A DNA stretch of 19,122 bases, from positions 1 to 19,122 of the forward strand of contig VBLV01000010.1 in the NCBI GenBank assembly GCA_005879045.1, written 5' to 3'. The notes below the pieces were generated by a model that was not told where the DNA came from, searched no databases, and saw only the letters and a program-made list of their open reading frames with translations. The position numbers were made by a program, and so were the translations under genes. Positions 7,247-14,681 of this stretch are shown here, in pieces; the first letter of the stretch is position 1, and every line of letters starts with the position of its first letter. The DNA is from Methanobacteriota archaeon. Its GTDB lineage: Archaea > Thermoplasmatota > Thermoplasmata > RBG-16-68-12.

Positions 7247-7286
7247 GGGCCGGCGGATGCGATCGCCGGCCATAAATGCGCGCGGG

Positions 7287-8981
7287 TTAGCACGTTGGCG
7301 CGCAGCCCCACCCGATCCAGTAGAGTCGCGCGTACCCGTTGTCGAAGACCTTGATGAACGGCGCCGAGTCGAACTTCGCGATCACCGCCGGATCCATCGG
7401 GGCGGCCGTTTCCCAAGGCGTGAGCCGCACGCCCGCTTCCATGTCCCGATCGATCCACACATAGGTCCCATTTTTCACCCCGGACGGCGAAGGGATGTCC
7501 GAGAGGCCTGCAAATGGCACGTTCGCAAATTCCGGCAAGAACGGATCCCGTGTCCGATCCCAGGTCGCGTTGATTCCCCCGAATCCGAAGACCGTCGTCG
7601 ACCCTTGGTGGTCCGACACGACGAGTCCGCTCACATGGTCCCTCGCCCAGTATGCGGGGTCCACGGCGGAAGGGATCGTCCCCTCTCTCCAGCCTGCGAG
7701 CGTCGACGGGGGCGGGATGCCGGCGACCGCGTTGGCGGCGAGGAGGACGCTACACACCCCGAGGGCGAGGGTCCGTTTCCCACCGCTAAGGCCCGCGAGG
7801 TCCAAGAGGCGGAAGAACCCGATTCCCGCAAAGATCGCAAGGGGGACCATCAGGTATTCCGCGTGGCGATACGGAATCAATACGCGAGGAGCCACGGCGA
7901 TTCCCACTACTGCGGAGCCGAGGAGGGCGACGAACCAACCATTCACCTGAAGGCCGTCGGCGAGGAAATCGACGAATCGGCGACCCGATGCCGCGAACGA
8001 CAACAGGAGGACGAGCGGGACGAAGTAGAGGAGCCCGGTCGCGGGCACCCGAAACGTCGTCCCCGGGACCCCGACGACGACCGAGACCACTCCGATTATG
8101 AAGATGGTCCCCACGGCCGCGGCGTAGGCGCTCGCAGGGCGGCGGAGCGCCGGATACGTCGGCCGATACCGCCAGGCGACGCGGCTTCGTGCGAAGATGA
8201 TCCCTCCGAGGAGGAGAAGGCCCGCCGGAAACAGGGCGAGGAAGGCCCACCAAGGCTGGATGTTCACGTCTGGCAGGATCGATTCTCGAAACGTCGTCGC
8301 GTACCCGAGCCAGTATGCAAACGTGCCCGCGAGGAGGACGCTCGCGAACATCACCTCGCGTTTCGCTCCCGCGGTCCATCGCCAAGGACGGGCGAGCCCC
8401 TCGAGGACGATCGCCCCGAAGACCATGATGAGGAAGAAGTAAAGGGACAGGTGATGCGTCGCGATGAGCGTCGCGGTCACCAGGAGAAGCGGCACCATCG
8501 CGCGGCCGTCCGTCCGAAGCCGCACGAAGCACAGGAGACCGGCGAGGGCGAGCAACTCCCCGACGGTTGCGGGCGCTGTGTGCGCTGCCGTGTACGCCAC
8601 CGGAATCGCACCGGCCAGGAATGCGGCCGCGAACAGGGCGAAGCGGTCGTCCGCGGTCATCCGATGCGCGACTAGGAACATCGGAAGGACCCCGAGGGCA
8701 CCGAGGATGGGGACGAGCAGGTTGATCGTCGTCGGCACATCGAGCCCGCCGAGGTCAACGAAGCCCGCTTGGGCGAAGAACATTCCCGGGAAATACGGAT
8801 AGGTGACGCCCCATCCGTAGTAGGTCGTCGAGAGATGATCGCCCCGGACGAGCGCTCGCAAGATCGAAAAGTACTCGCCCGTGTCGGAGCCCCAGTAGAG
8901 AAAAGACCAAAGCGGCAAGAGCCGCACCGCGATCGAGACGAGCGCGACCGCGGCCAGCGCGACGGCGTTCGACTTCCTCAT
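7287..8981 (-). CDS. Polytopic GT-C-like membrane glycosyltransferase
   Basis: A 564-residue protein with about eleven to thirteen predicted membrane helices over residues 5-420, then a soluble C-terminal domain of about 145 residues. Helix 1 (about 7-25) is followed by a loop containing GSDTGEYF (31-38). An acidic residue in this first outer loop is the catalytic or metal site of GT-C enzymes that use polyprenyl-phosphate sugars (PMT, ArnT and STT3/AglB families). Other polar motifs near membrane ends are AAHTAP (132-137), THHLSLYF (175-182) and YRHAEY (371-376). I cannot assign it to a named family and the C-terminal domain is unfamiliar. Placement beside GT4 and GT2 genes supports a role at the outer membrane face, either transferring sugar from a lipid carrier or completing a surface glycan. 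It is too short and lacks the WWDYG-type motif for a confident AglB call. Confidence 0.75.
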   Translation of the reverse strand: MRKSNAVALAAVALVSIAVRLLPLWSFLYWGSDTGEYFSILRALVRGDHLSTTYYGWGVTYPYFPGMFFAQAGFVDLGGLDVPTTINLLVPILGALGVLPMFLVAHRMTADDRFALFAAAFLAGAIPVAYTAAHTAPATVGELLALAGLLCFVRLRTDGRAMVPLLLVTATLIATHHLSLYFFLIMVFGAIVLEGLARPWRWTAGAKREVMFASVLLAGTFAYWLGYATTFRESILPDVNIQPWWAFLALFPAGLLLLGGIIFARSRVAWRYRPTYPALRRPASAYAAAVGTIFIIGVVSVVVGVPGTTFRVPATGLLYFVPLVLLLSFAASGRRFVDFLADGLQVNGWFVALLGSAVVGIAVAPRVLIPYRHAEYLMVPLAIFAGIGFFRLLDLAGLSGGKRTLALGVCSVLLAANAVAGIPPPSTLAGWREGTIPSAVDPAYWARDHVSGLVVSDHQGSTTVFGFGGINATWDRTRDPFLPEFANVPFAGLSDIPSPSGVKNGTYVWIDRDMEAGVRLTPWETAAPMDPAVIAKFDSAPFIKVFDNGYARLYWIGWGCAPTC

Positions 8982-9003
8982 TCGCTCGCGAACCGCCCCC
9001 CGC

Positions 9004-9016
9004 TACTAAAGGGTTT
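9004..9016 (-). promoter_or_regulatory. BRE/TATA-like element before the GT-C gene
   Basis: On the minus strand AAACCC is followed by TTTAGTA, with the A/T box centred about 26 bases before the ATG at 8981. This fits a leaderless promoter with an upstream BRE-like element. Part of it is the 11-bp direct repeat shared with 9592-9602. Confidence 0.4.
9005..9015 (+). repeat. Direct repeat copy A (ACTAAAGGGTT)
   Basis: Exact 11-base match to 9592-9602, in the same orientation. The two copies bracket a segment of 576 bases that holds one small gene of different base composition. It may be a target-site or recombination scar, or a repeated promoter element. Confidence 0.5.
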
Positions 9017-9047
9017 ACGAGAAACCCGCAGCCGCGCTAATCAACGA

Positions 9048-9524
9048 CTATTTGAGAAGCGTCGATCCCGTTTTCGAGGCGGAGTGGGCGCAGTTTTCGT
9101 AGAAGTCATAGAGAGAGAAGATGCCCGATGTCTTCTCGACTGCATTCCTCGCCGCGCGAAAAACATCTACCCTCCGGTCGTCCAGAAGGACGTAGAAGTA
9201 CCGTTCCCCTTTGAACGGATCGAGCGAGAGCGAGCCGATCAGGGCTTGGAACCGAGTCGGAAAATGCCATCGACCGCCCAGCCTCCGAACGAGTACCTCA
9301 CCGAGATAAGTGCCAAACCCGAACACGGCACTCTCGTATCTTCTCTGTTCTCTCCGAACGGCGTCCCTGAAACGCTCGCCGAGGAGACGGTCGATGATTT
9401 GAAGATCTTCTGGCCGGTACTCTGAGATGTCCCAGCCCGTGACGTTGCGGGTGTTCTCAATGACATTATTCCTGGCCTTGGTGAGCAATTCGTTGAGGCG
9501 AGGCCGATGCGTCTGTTCGCTCAT
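9048..9524 (-). CDS. Hypothetical protein, DUF3806-like motif
   Basis: A 158-residue soluble protein of unknown function. The N-terminal third is charged and helical. Residues about 75-95 read GFGTYLGEVLVRRLGGRW, which resembles the conserved core of DUF3806-type domains. That match is from memory and is not certain. The C-terminal part has RYFYVLLDDRRVDVF and a tail with one Cys. I chose ATG 9524 over an upstream start at 9632 because the extension reads as non-coding and contains promoter-like A/T boxes (AAAAATA at 9573-9579). The gene and its flanks are visibly less GC-rich than the rest of the window, and the segment lies between two copies of an 11-bp direct repeat. That suggests recent acquisition. 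It has no evident partner among its neighbours. Confidence 0.7.
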   Translation of the reverse strand: MSEQTHRPRLNELLTKARNNVIENTRNVTGWDISEYRPEDLQIIDRLLGERFRDAVRREQRRYESAVFGFGTYLGEVLVRRLGGRWHFPTRFQALIGSLSLDPFKGERYFYVLLDDRRVDVFRAARNAVEKTSGIFSLYDFYENCAHSASKTGSTLLK

Positions 9525-9591
9525 GCTGGGCCTTGCGAGTAACTGGGGATGGTAGAGCACAAACCTTTGTAGTATTTTTGCCGCCCCAATG

Positions 9592-9602
9592 ACTAAAGGG
9601 TT
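9592..9602 (+). repeat. Direct repeat copy B (ACTAAAGGGTT)
   Basis: Identical to 9005-9015. On the minus strand it reads AACCCTTTAGT, the same BRE/TATA-like arrangement as before the GT-C gene, here about 70 bases upstream of the small unknown gene. It could therefore be a second promoter rather than an insertion boundary. Confidence 0.5.
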
Positions 9603-9642
9603 ACCGCGGTTCGTCGCACGTCCGGAAAACATTGACGCAAAC

Positions 9643-9647
9643 TATTT
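9643..9647 (+). promoter_or_regulatory. TATA-like box before the zinc-ribbon membrane protein
   Basis: TATTT centred 28 bases before ATG 9673, consistent with a leaderless transcript. It supports this start over in-frame codons further upstream. Confidence 0.4.
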
Positions 9648-9672
9648 CTCCGCGGCCCTTGTGTCCCGCGCG

Positions 9673-9999
9673 ATGGCGCGCCGCTGCCCCGAGTGTTACG
9701 CCGAGCTTCCCGAGGACGCGGTGTGGGTGTGCCCGACGTGCGGCTACACCCTCCGGACTCCCGCGGCCGCGAAGGCGGGCATCGTGTTCATGGTCCTCGG
9801 CTTAGTCCTCTTGGGAGCCTTCGTGTACGGCCCGGACCGGATCGGCCTGACCTCGGGTCTCGTGCCAACGGACCTCGCCAACTTGACGATCGCGAACTTC
9901 CCGCTCCTGGTCCTCGGCACGTTCGGGATCGGCGCGTTCCTCGTCGCAGCCGCCGCGTTGAAAATCCGATCGGAGCACGCGCGGGTCGCGGCCGCCTAG
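9673..9999 (+). CDS. Small zinc-ribbon membrane protein, two helices
   Basis: A 108-residue protein. An N-terminal zinc ribbon has C5, C8, C20 and C23 (CPEC and CPTCG), typical of the short zinc-ribbon domains widespread in archaea. It is followed by two membrane helices, about 35-52 and 76-97, separated by a short polar loop. The C-terminus is short and basic, so both ends are probably cytosolic. Its function is unknown. ATG 9673 is preferred because it directly precedes the zinc ribbon and has a TATA-like box 28 bases upstream. Its stop codon overlaps the stop codon of the convergent polC gene within the palindrome CTAG. Confidence 0.75.
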   Translation: MARRCPECYAELPEDAVWVCPTCGYTLRTPAAAKAGIVFMVLGLVLLGAFVYGPDRIGLTSGLVPTDLANLTIANFPLLVLGTFGIGAFLVAAAALKIRSEHARVAAA

Positions 10000-12900
10000 A
10001 AGAAATCGTCGAGCTTCAGATCCTGCGTCTTGTCGTTCGTGAACAACGACGTGATCGCGTCCTCGATGAGGTCGATCCGCTGACGGAGATAGTTCGACAC
10101 TTCAAACTGCTGACTGATGCGCTTCGAGATCTCGAGGTACTTCTTCACGGAGCTTTCGTGGACCGTCAGCGTGAGGTTCCCGCCGCAGGCGAGGCATTTT
10201 CCGCGGAGCGGGATCCGGCGGTACTTCTCCCCGCACTTCGTGCAGCGGACCTGCTGGCTCGAGAACGCCTTCAGATTTCCGATCAAGTCCGGGAGGAAAT
10301 GGTGGACCACGATCCGCGCAACGACGTCGTTCGGGTCGACCGCGCGGATTCGCAGCGCGAGCTCGAGCTGCTTGTCGATCTTCTCGGCCATCGAGCCCTC
10401 GCCGTACGCCGACGCGAGGGGACCTTGCGCCACATCGGATGTCTCGTGGGTGTACACGAACCCTTCGTACTGCAAGACGCTCCCGATCCGCTTGCTCACG
10501 GTATCGATCTGCGGCTCGATTTCTTTTGGGTGCACGAATCGCTCCGCGGCCTCGTAGAGTGATGTCGGATAAACAGGCATGACGTCGAGGTTGTGGGCCT
10601 CCTTGTCGATCTCGTTCGGGTCGATGCGCGTCGTGAGGACGAGCGGTGCGTCCATGAGCCCGCCGCGTTTGTCCGGGAGAAAGGCACGCGAGAAGTTGAC
10701 CAGACAATCGAGGAGGAGGATCACCGAATCCTCGTCGCCGTCACAGTTCCGTCGACGGGCCGCAATCAGGTACGGATGGGCGAAGCACGCGTTCGCATCG
10801 GTGAATCCAACGATGCGCGCGAGGACGCCTCCGCTGGTGTGCGGCGCGAGCGTCACGACGAGGTGGCCCAGCAAGTCCTCGGGCGACTTCGCCTCGTAGA
10901 ACCGGCCGAGGCCGTAGAGCCGCTCCAGGAGGTCGTCAATGAACCCCGCCACGCGGACCAGGTACTCGCCGCACGACCGTGCGACCACGATGTCCTGCGG
11001 TCGCAGCTCGACGGTCTGGTCCTTCTGCTCCAGGGGACGGCCGTTTCGGTCCCGGGTATACCCAAGGCGTCGGGTGGTCTCGACGGAGATCCCCACTTCC
11101 TCTGGAGTGAAGTGCGTCAGCGGCAGGTTCGTCATATCGAACCGCGTTGTGCCGTCCTTGAATACGTAGACGTCATGTTTCGCCCGGAGGATGCCTTTCT
11201 CGATCGGCTCCGGGGTCTTCGTCCTCGAGATCATTCCCTGGACGGCCTTGATGTCCGCCGGCTTCGACTCGCCCGTCCGGTCGAGCGCGGTCCGGAGGAC
11301 GTCGGCGAGGGGGATGCGCTGCCGCGTCGGCCCATTTCGGGACACCGTGTGTCCCCCGCACGAGCACTTGGGGAGGAACCACCGCTTCCCGCACGAGGCG
11401 CAGATTCGCAGGCCGACCTCGACTTCGATCGTCTCCTTCACGGCCGCATCGAGCAGGAGACGCTGGGCGCCTCCCTCGTGGCCGATCGGGAAGAGCGAGT
11501 GGGGCGCGGGCTGCATCTTTCGCGGGGCCGATTTCTCCGGGCGAGCCATGCGGGCGCCGATTCGAGTGGGGCCGCGGGCTTTCACGGGGAATCCGGCGAG
11601 CTCCGACACGAACGTCAGCGGATCCGTGCTCGTCGGAGCCGGGGCGAGCCGCATCGCCAGCCCGGGCTCGATGCCCAGCGCCGCGAGGAGAGCCGCGGTG
11701 TGCCGGTCCACGACGACGTGATCGCCCTGGACGCGGTACGTCGCCCCGAGCCGCACGAGCCACTCCCGCGGCTCCTCGTCACCCGGCACGACGAGATGCC
11801 CGTCCTCGATCCGTCCCTGGGCCGCGATGAGTTCGCGAAGGCGAGTCAATTCCTCCACGGTGAAATCGTGGAAGAACAGGTTGTGCCGCGGGTGGAGGGG
11901 AATCCCGAAGTCCCGAGACCAAGCGACCGCTTGAGGGCCGTCGACATCTTCCCAGCCATCCGGCAGTTCGCCGAGCTTCGCGCGTAGGAGCGCGGCGTAC
12001 CACTCGAGCGAGAACGCGCCCGGCATCAGCACATGATTGTTCTCGAGGAACTCCCCGAACGGAACGAGAATTTCTCCCAGGTCCGCGATGACCCGGACCC
12101 GAGGCGTGAGGCGTTTCGCGGTTTCGGCGTCGGTGACCTCGATGAAATCTCCTGAATCGAGGACGACCAGCGGTCCCTCGATCCGGTCACAGGGCGTGAC
12201 GGCTCCCGCCTTTCCCGGGCGCTCCGTCTTGATCTGTGTGCCGACCGCGATGAAGTCGTCGAGGATGTGCATCGTTGCCGGATGCAAGGCGAGCGCGGCG
12301 AGTCCCGTCGCGCGCGTCCGACCGTACCGGAGGCGAAGGCCGCCGGGCCGACTCGGATGGCACAGCACCGGCCGACCCGCGACGATGTTCTGGATGAACA
12401 CCTCGCTCGGCTCCACACCCAATTCGTCTTTCATCTCCTCGGGCCGCGATTCTTTCTGGGCGAGGTATTCGTCGATGAACTCCCAGCCGTCGATCCGGAG
12501 CTTCTTCACGTGCTTCTGAATCTTCGGCGCTTTCAGGCACATGCCGTCCGCGATGACGAGGCACGCGCCGCCGCGGATTCGGTTCGTCTCGATTCGCGGG
12601 AGGTCACGATGCCCGCTGATCTCCGCGTCCTCCGTCGACACGATCAACGAGATTTCCTCGTCGGAGGGCGTGTACTGGAGATGTTGGGCCTGGCGGTACA
12701 GCGGGATTTCCTCCTTGAACCGCTCGACCTCTTCCCGCGTCGGAAGGTAACGTCCGAGGCCAAGCTCCCGCCGCACGATGTCCGCGATGAGGACGCTCAG
12801 GGCCTGTCCGGTCCCGCCGGCCGAGCGGATCGGACCGGCGTAGGACAGATCGACGTACGACGAGCCGTCGCGGTTCCGCTTGATCTTCACCCCGGCGAGC

Positions 12901-13271
12901 CCTTCGAGCGGCGCGACGAGAATCCCTTCGGTCAAGATGGCGAGGCCCACCCGCACGGCCCGCTCCACCGCTTTCTCTTTGCTCGTCGCGGGTCGCACCG
13001 CCATCTCCTTCGCCACAAGAATCGCCAGCTCTTCGCGATCGTGGGTCTTCGAGAGCTCGCGGATCCGCCGCGCCACGCCGTCCACCTCGTAGTTCTCGAG
13101 GAGCCGTTCGACTCGGGACGCGAGGTCGTCCGTCAGAGGGATCTCGACGTCCAATTCCGGATCGAAACCTCGCGTGCGCGCGGCCCGGGCGATCGCGTAG
13201 GTGTCCTGGACTTGCTTCAGAAGACCGGCGAAGTAGGCGCGGACCTCTTCTGAAACGACAGGCGTACCCAT
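9996..13271 (-). CDS. polC: DNA polymerase D large subunit (DP2)
   Basis: A 1091-residue catalytic subunit of the archaeal replicative polymerase PolD, close to the usual intein-free length. The N-terminal region has the conserved SYAGPIRSAGGTGQALSV (143-160). A zinc site lies at C624, C627, C636 and C638. The active-site motif is NCDGDED (842-848); D844 and D846 match the aspartates shown essential in Pyrococcus enzymes. A further zinc ribbon near the end uses C1010, C1013, C1026 and C1029. The protein ends DLKLDDFF, a PCNA-binding (PIP-box-like) tail with Asp in place of the usual Gln. The small exonuclease subunit DP1 is not in the window. The nearest A/T box on this strand (CATATAC, 13319-13325) is about 50 bases upstream, suggesting a short leader. 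No intein is present. Confidence 0.97.
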   Translation of the reverse strand: MGTPVVSEEVRAYFAGLLKQVQDTYAIARAARTRGFDPELDVEIPLTDDLASRVERLLENYEVDGVARRIRELSKTHDREELAILVAKEMAVRPATSKEKAVERAVRVGLAILTEGILVAPLEGLAGVKIKRNRDGSSYVDLSYAGPIRSAGGTGQALSVLIADIVRRELGLGRYLPTREEVERFKEEIPLYRQAQHLQYTPSDEEISLIVSTEDAEISGHRDLPRIETNRIRGGACLVIADGMCLKAPKIQKHVKKLRIDGWEFIDEYLAQKESRPEEMKDELGVEPSEVFIQNIVAGRPVLCHPSRPGGLRLRYGRTRATGLAALALHPATMHILDDFIAVGTQIKTERPGKAGAVTPCDRIEGPLVVLDSGDFIEVTDAETAKRLTPRVRVIADLGEILVPFGEFLENNHVLMPGAFSLEWYAALLRAKLGELPDGWEDVDGPQAVAWSRDFGIPLHPRHNLFFHDFTVEELTRLRELIAAQGRIEDGHLVVPGDEEPREWLVRLGATYRVQGDHVVVDRHTAALLAALGIEPGLAMRLAPAPTSTDPLTFVSELAGFPVKARGPTRIGARMARPEKSAPRKMQPAPHSLFPIGHEGGAQRLLLDAAVKETIEVEVGLRICASCGKRWFLPKCSCGGHTVSRNGPTRQRIPLADVLRTALDRTGESKPADIKAVQGMISRTKTPEPIEKGILRAKHDVYVFKDGTTRFDMTNLPLTHFTPEEVGISVETTRRLGYTRDRNGRPLEQKDQTVELRPQDIVVARSCGEYLVRVAGFIDDLLERLYGLGRFYEAKSPEDLLGHLVVTLAPHTSGGVLARIVGFTDANACFAHPYLIAARRRNCDGDEDSVILLLDCLVNFSRAFLPDKRGGLMDAPLVLTTRIDPNEIDKEAHNLDVMPVYPTSLYEAAERFVHPKEIEPQIDTVSKRIGSVLQYEGFVYTHETSDVAQGPLASAYGEGSMAEKIDKQLELALRIRAVDPNDVVARIVVHHFLPDLIGNLKAFSSQQVRCTKCGEKYRRIPLRGKCLACGGNLTLTVHESSVKKYLEISKRISQQFEVSNYLRQRIDLIEDAITSLFTNDKTQDLKLDDFF

Positions 13272-13373
13272 TCCATCCCTTCGAGAACGAGAGCGGCGGG
13301 CCGTATCCGGCGTACCTCGTATATGCCTTTGTGTGGCGTCTCACGCGGACCCGCGAATCTTCACGTGTGAAGC

Positions 13374-13380
13374 TTTATCG
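13374..13380 (+). promoter_or_regulatory. TATA-like box TTTATCG before the thioredoxin-like gene
   Basis: TTTATCG centred about 31 bases before ATG 13408. The same heptamer occurs at 13784-13790 before the KaiC-like gene. Confidence 0.4.
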
Positions 13381-13407
13381 CCCTCGGATGTCGTGAACGC
13401 ATCGGCG

Positions 13408-13746
13408 ATGTTGCAGGTCAAGGATCCGGGCGCGTTCCAGGAGTCGGTCGTGCAAGCGAAAGAGCCGACCGTCGTCATGTTTTGGGCGACCTGGTGTCCG
13501 TTCTGTCGGCGGTTCAAACAGGAGTTCGAGAAGCTCGCCTCATCGCAGCCTTGGCGGTTCGCAGCCGTGTACCTCGACGACGAGGACAATCCGCTATGGG
13601 AAGATTACGCGGTCGAGGTCGTCCCGACCCTCGCGTTGTTCCGCGGTGGCAAACTCGTCGACCGCCTCGATGGAGTCCTCGGCTACGGGATCGACCGAAA
13701 GATGGTCGACGACTTCGTCCGCCGGCTCCAACCCGGACTCTCCTGA
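13408..13746 (+). CDS. Thioredoxin-like protein (WCPFC active site)
   Basis: A 112-residue single thioredoxin fold, the normal length of thioredoxin. The redox motif is W29-C30-P-F-C33, where thioredoxin itself has WCGPC and glutaredoxins have CPYC/CPFC. The cis-proline loop is VVPTLALF. No signal peptide or membrane helix is visible, so it should be cytosolic and act as a thiol-disulfide reductant. I chose ATG 13408, which starts just before the first strand; the longer frame back to 13333 contains the TATA-like box and reads as non-coding. It is the first of four rightward genes. Whether it works with the KaiC-like ATPase that follows is unknown, and each seems to have its own promoter. Confidence 0.85.
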   Translation: MLQVKDPGAFQESVVQAKEPTVVMFWATWCPFCRRFKQEFEKLASSQPWRFAAVYLDDEDNPLWEDYAVEVVPTLALFRGGKLVDRLDGVLGYGIDRKMVDDFVRRLQPGLS

Positions 13747-13783
13747 GCGATTCGATTTCGGGCCTGATTCTCAGGGCGGCACG

Positions 13784-13790
13784 TTTATCG
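13784..13790 (+). promoter_or_regulatory. TATA-like box TTTATCG before the KaiC-like gene
   Basis: TTTATCG centred 27 bases before the GTG at 13814. It supports a leaderless transcript with a GTG start, and it is identical to the box at 13374-13380. Confidence 0.45.
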
Positions 13791-13813
13791 GGCTCCCGCC
13801 AGGATGAAATCGC

Positions 13814-14680
13814 GTGCGTAAGATTCGAAGCGGAATCTACGGACTCAACCCGCTGTTGGACGGCGGCGTGAACGAGAACAGCACGACCGTCGTCATCGGC
13901 CGATCCGGCGCGGGCAAGACGACCCTCGCCACCCAGTTCATCCGCCGCGGCTTGCAGGACGGCCAGGAAGGCGTCTTCGTCTCGCTCGACGAGAACAAGG
14001 AACAGATCATCCGCGAGGCGGTCGAGATGGGATGGTCCGACATCCTCGACTATCTCGACAACGAGCTCCTCGTCTTCATCGATGCGTCCGGCCGAGAGTT
14101 TTCGAATTTCATCCGGAAAGAATTGCCGGCGTTCGTCGCGGACTGGAAGGGCAGCAACGCCCGGATCGTCGTCGACCCGCTGACGCCGGTCCTCTGGTCC
14201 ACGAAAGATCTCTACGAGCAACGCGACTTGATCGGCTACATGTTCAAACAGACCCGAAAGGTCGGGACCGTCCTGTGTACGCTCGAGGAACATGGCCCCG
14301 GGGATCTCGCGGGTCCGGAGACCGTGATCCCGATGTACCTGGCGGACTGCGTCGTCCACCTGAAGTTCAACAGCGACCACGCGAACCCGTCGCGGCTCCT
14401 GAACATCGTGAAGTGCCGAAACAGCCGCCACAGTCCGTCGGCGCACGCCTTCCAGATTGTCCGCGGCCTCGGGATTGTGATCGAAGGGGTCGACGGCCGA
14501 AAGGTGGCCTCGGCGAAGGCTCCGTCGCAGCTCCGTCAGCTCCTGCTCACGCGTGCGATGCCGAAGAACGTGCGGGACGCGCTCGAGAAATCCCTCGACG
14601 GGCTCACGGACGAGGACTTCCGCAGCCTGAAGCCGGAGCAAGTCCTCGAACTGATCATCCAGGAGTATCAGGGGGCGTGA
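13814..14680 (+). CDS. KaiC-like RecA-superfamily ATPase (single domain)
   Basis: A 288-residue protein with one RecA/KaiC core. It opens with the KaiC-type lead-in GIYGLNPLLDGGV and the Walker A GRSGAGKTT (29-37). The acidic pair in SLDE (57-60) is a candidate catalytic site. Walker B is ARIVVDP with D121. KaiC's second ATPase domain is absent, as in most archaeal KaiC-like proteins, which are thought to act as signalling or regulatory ATPases. The last ~50 residues form a helical acidic extension (DEDFRSLKPEQVLELI) that could mediate partner binding. GTG 13814 is favoured by the TATA-like box 27 bases upstream. One base separates its stop from the winged-helix gene, so the two are almost certainly cotranscribed and may form a sensor-regulator pair (inference). 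Confidence 0.85.
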   Translation: MRKIRSGIYGLNPLLDGGVNENSTTVVIGRSGAGKTTLATQFIRRGLQDGQEGVFVSLDENKEQIIREAVEMGWSDILDYLDNELLVFIDASGREFSNFIRKELPAFVADWKGSNARIVVDPLTPVLWSTKDLYEQRDLIGYMFKQTRKVGTVLCTLEEHGPGDLAGPETVIPMYLADCVVHLKFNSDHANPSRLLNIVKCRNSRHSPSAHAFQIVRGLGIVIEGVDGRKVASAKAPSQLRQLLLTRAMPKNVRDALEKSLDGLTDEDFRSLKPEQVLELIIQEYQGA

Positions 14681-14681
14681 G

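Noticed and set aside
7209..8675. Plus-strand open frame of 488 codons opposite the GT-C membrane gene
   Set aside because: Very Arg/Glu/Asp/His-rich, with no hydrophobic core or motif. It is the mirror of a membrane protein with GC-rich codons.
7287..8981. Calling the GT-C protein AglB (oligosaccharyltransferase)
   Set aside because: No WWDYG-type motif is visible and the protein is shorter than typical AglB. Only the broader GT-C resemblance is supported.
10593..11987. Plus-strand open frames inside polC (also 12267-13253)
   Set aside because: Antisense shadows of a gene with full PolD signatures; composition is Arg-rich without motifs.
9996..13271. Possible intein in polC
   Set aside because: The conserved regions follow one another at normal spacing, total length is that of intein-free DP2, and no homing-endonuclease or splicing motifs appear.
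13514..14641. Minus-strand open frame of 375 codons opposite the thioredoxin-like and KaiC-like genes
   Set aside because: No domain, and it spans two unrelated real genes that both show catalytic motifs.
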